Source: Chitinophagales bacterium
Lineage (GTDB): Bacteria; Bacteroidota; Bacteroidia; Chitinophagales; Saprospiraceae
Assembly: GCA_017303875.1 (NCBI GenBank)
Contig: JAFLBP010000002.1
Span: 124,001-188,000, forward strand
DNA length: 64,000 nt
Reading direction: 5' to 3'
The translations under genes and the position numbers were made by a program. Shown here piece by piece: positions 1-9,247 of this stretch; position 1 is the stretch's first letter; the number at the start of each line of letters is the position of its first letter. Below the pieces are notes generated by a model, which searched no databases, had not been told where the DNA came from, and worked only from the letters and a program-made list of their open reading frames with translations.

Positions 1-312
1 AAATACCGCGTTCAATTAAATATATTCAGGGAACATAATGAAGGGTCGCATAACATGCGGACTTTTGAAGTTCCCGCAGTTGGTGGAGTTATGTTAGCAC
101 CAGAAAGTGAGGAACATCAATATTTTTTTCAGAAAGAAACAGAATGCTTTCTTTATTACAATCAACAAGACTTAATGAATCAAATTGAAAAGATTCTACA
201 GCTAAATAAAGTACAAAACATGAGAGATATTGCACGGAAAAAATCAATTAACTTTAACTATTCATATTACTATCGAGCATTAGATGTAATGAAGAGCTTT
301 AGAATAATATAA
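1..312 (+). CDS. CgeB-like glycosyltransferase, 3' end (partial)
   Basis: The frame is open from base 1, so this is the C-terminal 103 residues of a gene that starts before the window. The stretch HNMRTFEVPAVGG followed by EEHQYFF is the typical C-terminal region of CgeB/spore-maturation-type glycosyltransferases, where the Arg-Thr-Phe-Glu lies in the nucleotide-sugar pocket. It is AT-rich and precedes flippase and polymerase genes, so a glycan-assembly role fits. The ATG at base 55 is internal and is not the start. The donor and acceptor sugars cannot be told from the sequence. Confidence 0.75.
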   Translation, partial: KYRVQLNIFREHNEGSHNMRTFEVPAVGGVMLAPESEEHQYFFQKETECFLYYNQQDLMNQIEKILQLNKVQNMRDIARKKSINFNYSYYYRALDVMKSFRII

Positions 313-349
313 TATATACCAAAAATTTTAATTTTAAAACTTCAACTTC

Positions 350-1684
350 GTGATTACTGGAAACTTAAAAACAAGGGTAACTCAAGCTATCGGTTCTAAT
401 GTTATTGCACAATTAGTAAATGTAATAATTCAAATAGGAGGTGTGCCTATTTTAATTAAAGCTTGGGGAATTGAGAGATATGGAGAGTGGCTATTAATAT
501 TTTCGATTCCAGCATATCTTGGACTTGGTGACTTAGGAATTGGGACAGTAGCAGCAACTGAAATTACTAAATCTCTCGCAAAAGGGGCAGAAAAAGAAGC
601 AACAAAAATTTTTAATATTGGTATGGCAACATCCTTCTTTTCTGCGGCAACACTCTTGCTACTATCTTCAATAGCAATAATCAGTCTCCCTGTAAGTAAA
701 TACCTGAGTAATTCTATACCTGATCACGAGGTAAAAATCACCCTTGAATTACTTACTATTTATATAACTATTTCTATTCTTTTAAGTCTACCGCTGAGCA
801 TATACCGCTCCATTGGCAAATATTCCCGTGGCCAAATAGCATCATCTATCTTTAGATTAATTGAATTTTTCACCTTTATTATTCTTGTTCAAAATAATCA
901 AACATTTATATATCCTGCTGCTGGCTATTTAATAATTCGAATTATATATATTACCTGGATATCATTTGATCTAAGTAAACAAGCTGCCTGGATGAAGTTA
1001 TCATTAAATGAAGTTAATATAAAATCGATTATGAAGCTGCTTCCCAAATCAATTTCGATGATGTTTGTATACTTAGGCCAAACGCTTGTTAGTCAAGGAT
1101 TGATTACAGTAATTGGGATCACATTAGGATCTGTTGCATTAGCAACATTTTCGACTGTAAGAACTTTATGTAATTTTGCCAAACAGCTCATTGGAATTAT
1201 TAACTTGTCAGTCTTCTCCGAATTTTCAATCTGCATAAGCAGAGGAGACTTTCCTACAGCGCAGAAACTTCATACTCGATCTGTACAGGCTAACATAGGG
1301 TTGACCGTTTTGGCAACTCTTTTTTTGTTTCTAGTTGGAGATACACTCATTACTTTTTGGACAAAGGGTGCTATATCCATTATTCAGCCCTTTTTCTCCT
1401 TATACCTGGTTTACATTCTCATCAACAGTATTTGGATTGGAAGTTGGAATATGCTTTTAGGATGTAATGAACATTCTAGCCTGATAAAGCAATATATTGG
1501 TTTAAATATACTAACAATCACTCTGACGTATTTTAACCTTAACCATTGGGGACTATCCAATCTCCCCGTAACGCTCATCCTTACGGATGTTTTATTTGGA
1601 TCTTTAGTGATGATGAAAAGTCTTTCATTTTTAAGACAAAGTTATATGGAATTTATTAATAATATTTTTAATATTAAATATTAA
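350..1684 (+). CDS. Wzx-type polysaccharide flippase
   Basis: A 444-residue, highly hydrophobic protein with about 12 predicted membrane segments and a start region (GSNVIAQLVNVIIQIGGVPI) typical of the MVF/MATE-like polysaccharide transporter superfamily. Such proteins move undecaprenyl-linked oligosaccharide repeat units across the inner membrane. The start used is GTG at 350; no ATG fits the conserved N-terminus. The stop overlaps the ATG of the next gene by one base (TAATG), so flippase and polymerase are translated together. Length and membrane layout match Wzx proteins, which vary too much for a finer call. The gene is visibly AT-rich, as is usual for wzx/wzy. Confidence 0.85.
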   Translation: MITGNLKTRVTQAIGSNVIAQLVNVIIQIGGVPILIKAWGIERYGEWLLIFSIPAYLGLGDLGIGTVAATEITKSLAKGAEKEATKIFNIGMATSFFSAATLLLLSSIAIISLPVSKYLSNSIPDHEVKITLELLTIYITISILLSLPLSIYRSIGKYSRGQIASSIFRLIEFFTFIILVQNNQTFIYPAAGYLIIRIIYITWISFDLSKQAAWMKLSLNEVNIKSIMKLLPKSISMMFVYLGQTLVSQGLITVIGITLGSVALATFSTVRTLCNFAKQLIGIINLSVFSEFSICISRGDFPTAQKLHTRSVQANIGLTVLATLFLFLVGDTLITFWTKGAISIIQPFFSLYLVYILINSIWIGSWNMLLGCNEHSSLIKQYIGLNILTITLTYFNLNHWGLSNLPVTLILTDVLFGSLVMMKSLSFLRQSYMEFINNIFNIKY

Positions 1685-3057
1685 TGCATACTTCAACTAT
1701 CAGAAATACCTTTATAAGTATTATCATTTTCATAATGTCAATACAATATATTACATGGTATGAATCATTAGGAATGGCACTTACTGTTTTTAGCTTAATT
1801 GATTTTATTGAAAATATTGGAAAAAAGATACCTTTTCTTGAACTTATCACATTATACTTATTTCTTTCATGCATAGCTATGCCTGTTGTTGCCTATGAGA
1901 TATTCAACAAGCATAATGACTTAGCTAAACTCTGGGTAACTTATATGCCCGTTCCCTCACGCGAGTATTTTAGCTATGCCTTGCCAAGTTGCTTAGCATT
2001 CTTATGGGGCACAAAAACTAGCATAATAAAACATACTCCTAACATTCAAAATCAAATTGACAATATTAAAAATTATTTAAAAAGTAAAAGCAAGGTCGGA
2101 TTTTACCTTATTGGTATTGGAATAGTATCAGATATATTTGTAAGCTTCTCACCAATACTAATAAAAAATATAGTTCAAAATTTCGCATACCTAACATACA
2201 TTGGCATGTTTTATGTCATTTACTCTCCTTCAAAAAACAAAATTTTGGCAATTGTAATTTGTTTAGCATTAACAATTGGACAATCCATTAGCACTGGGAT
2301 GTATGGAGAGCTAGTATACTTATCTGCGATGTCTACCTTAATAATTCTTGGCGGAAAAAAAATTAACTTTTACACTAAGCTTATAATTTTTATTTTTGGA
2401 TTATCATTTTTATTTTTGATTCAGTCAATAAAATCAGAATACCGAGATAAAACTTGGTCAAGCAATTTTGAAAAAAAAGCAGATCCTGTTTATTTCATCA
2501 ATTTAGTATACGAAAGGCTACAAAATCCATCAACCATTTTTGAACCTAAAAGATTATTCAATGCATCGGTTCGAGCAAACCAAGGACAGATAATAGCAAG
2601 AGTACTTAACTATGTACCCAAGCATGAGCCATTTGCTTATGGAGAAACAATAGGTGTATCAGTTTTATCTGCTTTTGTACCTAGATTTTTGTGGCCAGAT
2701 AAACCCAAAACAGGAGGGGCTGATAATGTCTGCCGGTTTTTAGGCGACTGTGAATCATTCAGAAATGGATTTAGTTATAATATTAGTCCAGTTGGGGAGG
2801 CATATGTTAATTTTGGCAAAACTGGAGGTGTTATTTTTATGTTTTTTTATGGCTTTTTTTACAGTTTTATTTTTAACAAAGCTCATTACTTTAGTAAAAA
2901 CAATCCCACTATTATACTGTGGTTTCCACTAATTTTTTTCAGTTTCTTTACAATGGAGAATGACGTACTTTCTTTTATTAATGCTTTTGCAAAAAGCTCA
3001 TTTTTCTGTTGGCTTGTTTATAAAACATCAAAATTACTTTTCAAAACAAACATCTGA
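1684..3057 (+). CDS. Wzy-like oligosaccharide repeat unit polymerase
   Basis: A 457-residue multi-spanning membrane protein with about 11-12 hydrophobic segments. Near residues 333-345 it carries the motif VPRFLWPDKP followed by GEAYVNFG, which is characteristic of O-antigen/exopolysaccharide polymerase-like proteins (Wzy/EpsK type). Such enzymes join flipped repeat units at the periplasmic face. It overlaps the flippase by one base and is followed 11 bases later by a glycosyltransferase. It is AT-rich. An O-antigen ligase-like role is possible, but the motif and the Wzx neighbour favour polymerase. Confidence 0.8.
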   Translation: MHTSTIRNTFISIIIFIMSIQYITWYESLGMALTVFSLIDFIENIGKKIPFLELITLYLFLSCIAMPVVAYEIFNKHNDLAKLWVTYMPVPSREYFSYALPSCLAFLWGTKTSIIKHTPNIQNQIDNIKNYLKSKSKVGFYLIGIGIVSDIFVSFSPILIKNIVQNFAYLTYIGMFYVIYSPSKNKILAIVICLALTIGQSISTGMYGELVYLSAMSTLIILGGKKINFYTKLIIFIFGLSFLFLIQSIKSEYRDKTWSSNFEKKADPVYFINLVYERLQNPSTIFEPKRLFNASVRANQGQIIARVLNYVPKHEPFAYGETIGVSVLSAFVPRFLWPDKPKTGGADNVCRFLGDCESFRNGFSYNISPVGEAYVNFGKTGGVIFMFFYGFFYSFIFNKAHYFSKNNPTIILWFPLIFFSFFTMENDVLSFINAFAKSSFFCWLVYKTSKLLFKTNI

Positions 3058-3068
3058 TTCATTTTCGC

Positions 3069-4055
3069 ATGAATAAGAAAATCATTAATCTCATTTTTAG
3101 AGCAAGCGGTTACAGTATTGAAATGGTATTTAATACCTTGATTAGGGATATTGAGATAGATGGCACATTTGAAGTAGTTAAAATACATCTACCATATAAG
3201 AAAGCTAACATAGCATGTATAATTTTTAACATTATTTTTGTAATGCAAAAGAAGTACCCAATAAATCATATCACTGGCGACACCCACTATGTTGGCCTAG
3301 GTCTCAACTCGAATAATTCTATTTTAACCATACATGATTGTGTAATGATGTATCGAACTTCTGGAATAAAAAAATGGCTTTTCAAAAAACTCTGGCTTGA
3401 TATGCCTATAAAAAATGCTAAGTTTGTAACTACAATTTCAAATAAAACTAAAAACGATATTTTAAAATTTACAAACTGTCCTGAAGAAAAAATTATAGTT
3501 ATCCCTAATCCAGTTAACCCTATCTTTAAGTATACACCATCTACCTTTAATAAAAAAAAACCTAGAATTTTACACTTTGGGAATGCTGATCATAAAAACA
3601 CTGATCGTGTAATATCTGCCCTTAAAAATATGGACGTAGAACTTGTAATAATTGGAAAAAGCGCACTTCCAACATATGAAAGTTCAAGTTTTATATTTTT
3701 ATCGAATTTAAGTAATCAGGAAATCGTCGAACAATATATACTATGCGATATTGTATTATTCCCTTCGTGGTTCGAAGGTTTTGGTATGCCAATAATTGAA
3801 GGCCAGTCAGTTGGTCGTGTTGTAATTACGAGTAACATAGAGCCCATGACTGAAGTAGCAGGAAATGGAGCTCATTTTGTAGACCCCTTTGATATGGATT
3901 CAATTAGGAATGGAGTTAAAAAAGTAATTGATGATGCTGCATATCGAAATGTCCTAATAAGTTTAGGGCTAGAAAATATAAAAAAATATCAATCTGAGGT
4001 GATAGCCCAGCAATACTTAAATTTATATAAAAAAATAATTGCCAAAAATGTCTGA
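3069..4055 (+). CDS. GT4 family glycosyltransferase
   Basis: A 328-residue GT-B enzyme. The C-terminal half shows the retaining GT4 pattern FPSWFEGFGMPIIE at about residues 231-244, with the two glutamates seven residues apart that bind the nucleotide sugar. HFGNADHKNTDR near residue 170 is the start of the nucleotide-binding domain. The N-terminal half is short for GT4 but contains LTIHDCVMM, which is usual for mannosyltransferase-like members. It lies between the polymerase and a second GT4 and shares their AT-rich composition. Donor sugar unknown. Confidence 0.85.
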   Translation: MNKKIINLIFRASGYSIEMVFNTLIRDIEIDGTFEVVKIHLPYKKANIACIIFNIIFVMQKKYPINHITGDTHYVGLGLNSNNSILTIHDCVMMYRTSGIKKWLFKKLWLDMPIKNAKFVTTISNKTKNDILKFTNCPEEKIIVIPNPVNPIFKYTPSTFNKKKPRILHFGNADHKNTDRVISALKNMDVELVIIGKSALPTYESSSFIFLSNLSNQEIVEQYILCDIVLFPSWFEGFGMPIIEGQSVGRVVITSNIEPMTEVAGNGAHFVDPFDMDSIRNGVKKVIDDAAYRNVLISLGLENIKKYQSEVIAQQYLNLYKKIIAKNV

Positions 4056-5190
4056 CATCTTTACGGTTTGCTTCCCAATTGGCTTTTATTATCCTGCAGA
4101 GGGCGGACCCAATAATAGTATTTATTGGATCGCTAAGGCATTAACCCGCAAGGGAATACCCGTTCGATCTATTTCAATGGATAAAGATATTCCTAAAAGT
4201 ATCGCTAGAAATATTTGGCACAATACGAACTATGGGACTGCGATGTACGTACACTCATCAAATTATATATTAGGAATCCGATATGTTTTAAAAACACTAC
4301 ACTTCAAAAGAAAATCAAATATTATCCTGCACTTAACAAGTATTTTTGCCCCAACCTCCATCTTAATAGCGTTAATGTATACGACCATATATCCTAATGT
4401 TAAACTTATTTGGTCCGCACGAGGGGAATTAGACCCTGCCGCATTAATATATAGAAATAAGATTAAAAATCTACTGATATCCATTCACAAATTCCTTTTT
4501 TCCCAAAAAGTAACTTATCATGCAACCTGCATAGAAGAATTAAATTATATACAACAAGCAATTAAACCTCATAATAATTCTATTTTAATCCCTAACTTCA
4601 TCGACTTGCCGACATTGATAAGCACAACTAAAAAAGATTACATTTTGTATTTGGGTAGAATTCACCCTAAAAAAGCAATTGAAAATTTGATAAGCGCATT
4701 TGCAATGATGAAATATCGTAATTCAGGAATTACGCTACAAATTGCAGGTGAATATAACAATAACTATACAAAATTACTTTTAGAGTTAATAAGCAAATTA
4801 AATCTTAATGCTAAGGTTGAATTTGTAGGCCACATCGAAGGCCTCGAAAAGCAACGACTCATTGCCGGAGCAAAAGCCTTGATATTGCCATCGCATTCAG
4901 AAAACTTTGGCAATGTCGTTGTTGAAGCACTGGCACAAAAAACACCAGTGATTGCATCGAAAGGAACCCCCTGGGAGATTTTGGAGCAACATAACGCAGG
5001 CTTTTGGGTAGAAAACAGTCCCCTCGGCTTAGCTACTGCTATTGACAGGCTGTTAGACCTGGATGAGACAAGTTATCAAAATATGTGCGATAATGCACTG
5101 GAGTTGGTAAGTGCCGAGTTTGAGGTTAATCGAAATATTGATAAGTGGATTAATGCTTATCAGAAAGCAATCAATAATGAAGCAAATTGA
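4048..5190 (+). CDS. GT4 family glycosyltransferase
   Basis: A GT-B retaining glycosyltransferase of 380 residues. PIGFYYPAEGGPNNSIYWIAKAL is the usual N-terminal glycine-rich acceptor region (cited here as PAEGGPNNS), YLGRIHPKKAIENLISAF opens the donor domain (LGRIHPKKA), and ENFGNVVVE at about residues 283-292 is the E-x7-E motif. The ATG at 4048 overlaps the previous stop by 8 bases and is preferred over a TTG at 4039. It overlaps the next gene by 14 bases. Composition begins to shift from AT-rich to balanced toward its 3' end. Substrate unknown. Confidence 0.87.
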   Translation: MSDIFTVCFPIGFYYPAEGGPNNSIYWIAKALTRKGIPVRSISMDKDIPKSIARNIWHNTNYGTAMYVHSSNYILGIRYVLKTLHFKRKSNIILHLTSIFAPTSILIALMYTTIYPNVKLIWSARGELDPAALIYRNKIKNLLISIHKFLFSQKVTYHATCIEELNYIQQAIKPHNNSILIPNFIDLPTLISTTKKDYILYLGRIHPKKAIENLISAFAMMKYRNSGITLQIAGEYNNNYTKLLLELISKLNLNAKVEFVGHIEGLEKQRLIAGAKALILPSHSENFGNVVVEALAQKTPVIASKGTPWEILEQHNAGFWVENSPLGLATAIDRLLDLDETSYQNMCDNALELVSAEFEVNRNIDKWINAYQKAINNEAN

Positions 5191-6133
5191 GTTTGAGGGG
5201 ATACAATTATCCAGCCTTGGCTTTGGCTGTACGCAGTTAAGTGCTAATTTTTCTCGTAAGGCAGCTGTAGGGAATCTGGAAACTGCTTTTAACAATGGAA
5301 TTACCCATTTTGATACAGCACGCGCCTATGGTTTTGGCATGGCAGAGTCTATCATGGCACCATTTATCAAAGGGAAACGCGACAAAATCAGTATCACCAG
5401 TAAAATTGGCATTTTGCCAAAAGCAATTCCTGTAAAAAACCTTTTCATACTCAATATTTTAAGGGCAGGCCTAAACATTTCAAGTGCAGTTCGTCGCAGC
5501 GCGATCGCGCATACGGGAGGGGCTAATCAGGAAGTTTTATTTTCTGAGTCAACCGCTCGTCTAAGCTTAGAGGCAAGTCTTAAAGCGCTAAATACGGATT
5601 ATTTGGACATCCTATTGTTGCATGAAAGTAGTGTTGATTACGCCAACAAGGAGGAGACAATTGGCTTTTTACAACAATTGGTAAAGACAGGAAAAATCAG
5701 GGCATTCGGTATTGCAACACAATACAAGAAGTTACCACAAGATTTACGTCTACTGAATTCAGCGTATAAAATACTTCAGTTTGAATCCAATCCACTGGAT
5801 GTTTCAGCATTACAGCATTTGCAAGAGCGCTTTACCATTTTACACAGTGTATTCAGAAATCTTGAGGCTATATCACAGTTATTGGCTCAAAACAAAGCGC
5901 TTTCTGATACCCTCAGCGAGAGAGCCGGGGTGGACTTAAGCACTAAACAGGCGCTGAGTGAATGCTTTCTACGCTATGCTGCTTTTAAAAATCCTGACGG
6001 ATTAACCCTGATAACATCCAGACACAACCAACGTATCCGGGAGAATATACATACCTGGAACCATAGCCGAATTTCAACAGCACAAATCCCGGAGATTTTC
6101 AACATGATTCGGGAAGCGCTGCCAAAGCAATAA
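5177..6133 (+). CDS. Aldo/keto reductase
   Basis: A 318-residue (beta/alpha)8 oxidoreductase. The catalytic tetrad can be placed: D46 and Y51 in HFDTARAYG, K76 in ISITSKIG and H149 in DILLLHE. The C-terminal SRHNQRIREN fits the NADPH-binding end of the family. The start is the ATG at 5177, because LSSLGFGCTQL directly follows as in relatives; an upstream in-frame ATG at 5111 lies well inside the preceding gene. Members in glycan loci reduce sugar or aglycone carbonyls. Placed directly before FkbM and GMC genes, it may act on the same unusual sugar or lipid substrate; that is inference. Confidence 0.88.
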   Translation: MKQIEFEGIQLSSLGFGCTQLSANFSRKAAVGNLETAFNNGITHFDTARAYGFGMAESIMAPFIKGKRDKISITSKIGILPKAIPVKNLFILNILRAGLNISSAVRRSAIAHTGGANQEVLFSESTARLSLEASLKALNTDYLDILLLHESSVDYANKEETIGFLQQLVKTGKIRAFGIATQYKKLPQDLRLLNSAYKILQFESNPLDVSALQHLQERFTILHSVFRNLEAISQLLAQNKALSDTLSERAGVDLSTKQALSECFLRYAAFKNPDGLTLITSRHNQRIRENIHTWNHSRISTAQIPEIFNMIREALPKQ

Positions 6134-6171
6134 TATCGCATCAAAACAGTGGCACAACTAATCACAAGTTC

Positions 6172-6993
6172 ATGGACTACACAAAATTAAACGGTCTCCG
6201 CAATATTGCCCGGGCCCTTGGTATAAACAAATTACTGACCTACCCTGCTCGTCGCCGTGCGGCGGAGCGCATGCGTATATACGAACGAGATAAGCCTAAA
6301 GTAGCAGACTTTGAGCTTGAAGGAAAAAGCATCCGTATGCATGTAACGAATGCTTTTGAATGGATGCGGGTACAGTCCTTTTACGAGGATCAACATATTA
6401 TTAGCGCCATAAAGGCACACCTTCCAGAAAACGGTACCTTTTGGGATGTTGGCTCCAGTATCGGTTTGTATAGCAATTACCTGGCGAAAGTTGTTGGAAA
6501 CCAGGGAAAAGTAATCGCATTTGAGCCAGAAATTCGCTCGCGTGAAAAACTGATGGCAAATATCGCGCTGAATAACAATAACCAAATACGGATTTGCCCT
6601 GTAGGTTTAGGCAAAGAAACTGCTACTTTTAAAATGATACTTGCAGAAGATGCAAGTGCAGGAAATCACCGTCTGAGCGACCATGTTGAAAGCGGTGAAT
6701 TGACACAAGAGGTGCAGGTGTATGGTGCAGATGAGTACCGACAACAGGAAAATCTGCCTCAACCCAACGTTGTAAAGATTGATGTCGAAGGTTTTGAGGA
6801 AGGAGTGATTCTGGGAGCCAGGCATACCCTCAGTTCGCCGGAATGTCGCGCCGTTATTGTTGAAGTACACTTTGCAATTTTATCAGGCAAAGGAGATTCC
6901 GACGCTCCCAGACGGATTGTCGAACACCTTCGGACTTATGGCTTTAAAGAGACTAGTTGGATTGATTCCAGCCATTTAATTGCTGTAAAATGA
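6172..6993 (+). CDS. FkbM family methyltransferase
   Basis: A 273-residue SAM-dependent methyltransferase. The SAM loop is FWDVGSSIGLYSNYLAK near residues 90-106, the following acidic strand is VIAFEPE, and VVKIDVEGFEEG near residues 200-211 is the FkbM signature. FkbM enzymes O-methylate sugars or polyketide hydroxyls. It overlaps the GMC oxidoreductase by four bases (ATGA). The neighbours suggest that a sugar of the surface polymer is the target. Confidence 0.88.
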   Translation: MDYTKLNGLRNIARALGINKLLTYPARRRAAERMRIYERDKPKVADFELEGKSIRMHVTNAFEWMRVQSFYEDQHIISAIKAHLPENGTFWDVGSSIGLYSNYLAKVVGNQGKVIAFEPEIRSREKLMANIALNNNNQIRICPVGLGKETATFKMILAEDASAGNHRLSDHVESGELTQEVQVYGADEYRQQENLPQPNVVKIDVEGFEEGVILGARHTLSSPECRAVIVEVHFAILSGKGDSDAPRRIVEHLRTYGFKETSWIDSSHLIAVK

Positions 6994-8420
6994 TGACATC
7001 AAAGCGTTGCATCATTGGGTGTGGTACTTACGGATCATATCTTTTGCGGCGGCTGATTGAAGCGTTTCCCGACGACGAAATTATAGTACTTGAGTTGGGA
7101 GACCGTCGCTCCCAAAGTGAATCAGAAGCAGGTTTGTATTCTGAGTCTATGGAATCCCAAGCAGCGAGGGCTGGCAGATATTTCGGATTGGGAGGTACTT
7201 CTGCCCGGTGGGGAGGACAGGTTTTGTTTTTTGATGAAAGAGATAATCCGCTTCATGATCCTGTCTGGTCTCAGATTATTGCTATAAATAAACGATATAA
7301 AACACGTGTCATTGAAAATCTTTTTGGAGATCGGAGTATACAGCCACTACTTGAACTTAATGATAAAGGGAATTTAAAAACTGGTATCTGGCTTAAATAC
7401 AACAAACGTAATCTTTTCAAACAAGTCAATTTATACAAAAAGTCCGAAATACAATTACGCACCGGTTGCAGGGTTATTAGCATGAACTTCACACAAGATA
7501 AGCTGCAATCAGTTGAGATCATAAATGAGCAAAGAATACGGCAAATAATTGAAGCAGATATTTTCTATCTTACTGCCGGCGCTATAGAATCATGTAGGAT
7601 TATGTTAGAAATGCGTTCCAAAGGTAAGTTTACGGGCACATCAGACATAGGTAAGCACTTAGGTGATCATTTATCTGTTGAATTATTCAAAATCCAAAAT
7701 TCAACGCCTGCTATACAAGGCGTTAACCTGATTCCGATCTGGCATAAGGGGTCATTAGTTACCAAGCGACTTTTAGTGTATACATCGGATGGACGCGTGG
7801 GGTACATTCAGGGGGTTTTCAATAAACATATTCGCATTTTTACAATATTAAAACAACTTATGTTTGGGAAAAAACAGACAGAATTTAATATAAAAGAGTT
7901 GTTTACAGGTTTAGTTTTCTTATTAAAATTAGCGTGGAACTTACTGATTAAAAGGCAATTATATGCCGACCCGAAAGAGTGGTCGTTACAGCTTGACATA
8001 GAGCAACAATACCCAAATAAACACAAACTAGAGTTGAGTAAAACAAACGACAAGTTTGGAGTTCCCGGAATAAAACTGGACTGGTCTGCTGAACCTGAAG
8101 ATCGCAAATTCATTGAAGAAATCAGTTTGCAATTTCGGGAAATACTGCTCCAAGAGAAACTGCAATTTTCAGATTGCTTTAATAACGTTGTAAATGGCGC
8201 AACAAAGATTGAGGATGTATACCATCCGGTTGGTTTCATGCGTATGGGAACAGATGACAGTGCTGTTACTGATATGCATTGTAAAATAAGAGGTGCAGCA
8301 AATCTATTTCATTTTTCAACAGCCTTGTTTTCAAGTGCCCGGTCAATTAATCCAACCGGAGCAGTATTTTGTCTGATAGAAGCGCATTTAGAACAAGCGA
8401 TACAACAAAAAACAGCATGA
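6990..8420 (+). CDS. GMC family FAD-dependent oxidoreductase
   Basis: A 476-residue flavoprotein. The FAD-binding motif GCGTYG lies at residues 10-15, a second conserved stretch GLGGTSARWGGQ near 66-77, and the C-terminal catalytic His region HPVGFMRMGTDD near 410 with the SINPTGAV ending near 453-460. GMC enzymes oxidise alcohol groups of sugars or other small molecules. Start ATG overlaps the methyltransferase stop; the end overlaps the next glycosyltransferase start (ATGA). The middle is more AT-rich than its 3' neighbours. GMC enzymes are uncommon in O-antigen loci, so the substrate is of interest. Confidence 0.85.
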   Translation: MMTSKRCIIGCGTYGSYLLRRLIEAFPDDEIIVLELGDRRSQSESEAGLYSESMESQAARAGRYFGLGGTSARWGGQVLFFDERDNPLHDPVWSQIIAINKRYKTRVIENLFGDRSIQPLLELNDKGNLKTGIWLKYNKRNLFKQVNLYKKSEIQLRTGCRVISMNFTQDKLQSVEIINEQRIRQIIEADIFYLTAGAIESCRIMLEMRSKGKFTGTSDIGKHLGDHLSVELFKIQNSTPAIQGVNLIPIWHKGSLVTKRLLVYTSDGRVGYIQGVFNKHIRIFTILKQLMFGKKQTEFNIKELFTGLVFLLKLAWNLLIKRQLYADPKEWSLQLDIEQQYPNKHKLELSKTNDKFGVPGIKLDWSAEPEDRKFIEEISLQFREILLQEKLQFSDCFNNVVNGATKIEDVYHPVGFMRMGTDDSAVTDMHCKIRGAANLFHFSTALFSSARSINPTGAVFCLIEAHLEQAIQQKTA

Positions 8421-9247
8421 ATCCGGTGACCGTCGTCATATTAACCTTCAACGAATCCGTCAATATTCGTCAGGCAATCGGCAATACCGTTTCCTGGGCT
8501 CAAGCGGTTTTTGTGCTGGATTCCGGCTCGCAGGATGACACGGTTGAGATCGCCAAATCTATGGGAGCGCAGGTGTTTCACCGGGCTTTTGACAATTATG
8601 CAGCACAGCGAAACCATGCCATTAAAGAATTACCGTTTGCTACCGAATGGATGCTGTTCCTGGATGCAGATGAGTACCTGACGGAAGCACTTAAAGCAGA
8701 AATATCTGATTTATTGGCAGGGCAACCGGAACATCAGGGATACTACCTGAAACGTCGCTTTTACTTCATGGGCAAATGGATTCGTTATGGCGGCTATTAT
8801 CCAACCTGGTTATTGCGCTTGTTCCGCAGGGATGCAGCTTATTGTGAGCGGGAAATCAATGAGCATATCAGGGTTAAGGGTACAACCGGTAAATTATTGA
8901 ACGATTTTGCAGACAACAATCAAAAAGACTTTACAGACTGGTTAAACAAGCACAATAAGTATGCTACCTTTGAAGCAGAACAGCTGGCCTTGCCCTCTCA
9001 AAATCTGGGAAAACTAACGGGGTCTCAAGCCGAACGCAAACAATGGATAAGGGAGCGCATATGGAGTACGCTGCTACCTCCCCTAATAAGACCTTTCTTT
9101 TATTTTATATACCGCTATTTTATTCGCTTAGGTTTTTTAGATGGTAAAACAGGGTTTATCTTTCACTTTATGCATGCCTTAGCATATCAGTTTATTATTG
9201 ACGTGAAATATATTGAGATAAAATTAAAAAACAAACAAAAACAATGA
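8417..9247 (+). CDS. GT2 glycosyltransferase (WaaE/KdtX-like)
   Basis: A 276-residue GT-A enzyme with NPVTVVILTFNES at its N-terminus and the metal-binding LFLDADEYLT near residues 77-86. The layout, with a basic hydrophobic C-terminal tail, resembles the beta-1,4-glucosyltransferase branch of GT2 that acts on LPS core. The ATG at 8417 overlaps the GMC stop (ATGA); an upstream ATG at 8369 lies inside the GMC gene and lacks the family N-terminus. Substrate unproven. Confidence 0.87.
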   Translation: MNPVTVVILTFNESVNIRQAIGNTVSWAQAVFVLDSGSQDDTVEIAKSMGAQVFHRAFDNYAAQRNHAIKELPFATEWMLFLDADEYLTEALKAEISDLLAGQPEHQGYYLKRRFYFMGKWIRYGGYYPTWLLRLFRRDAAYCEREINEHIRVKGTTGKLLNDFADNNQKDFTDWLNKHNKYATFEAEQLALPSQNLGKLTGSQAERKQWIRERIWSTLLPPLIRPFFYFIYRYFIRLGFLDGKTGFIFHFMHALAYQFIIDVKYIEIKLKNKQKQ

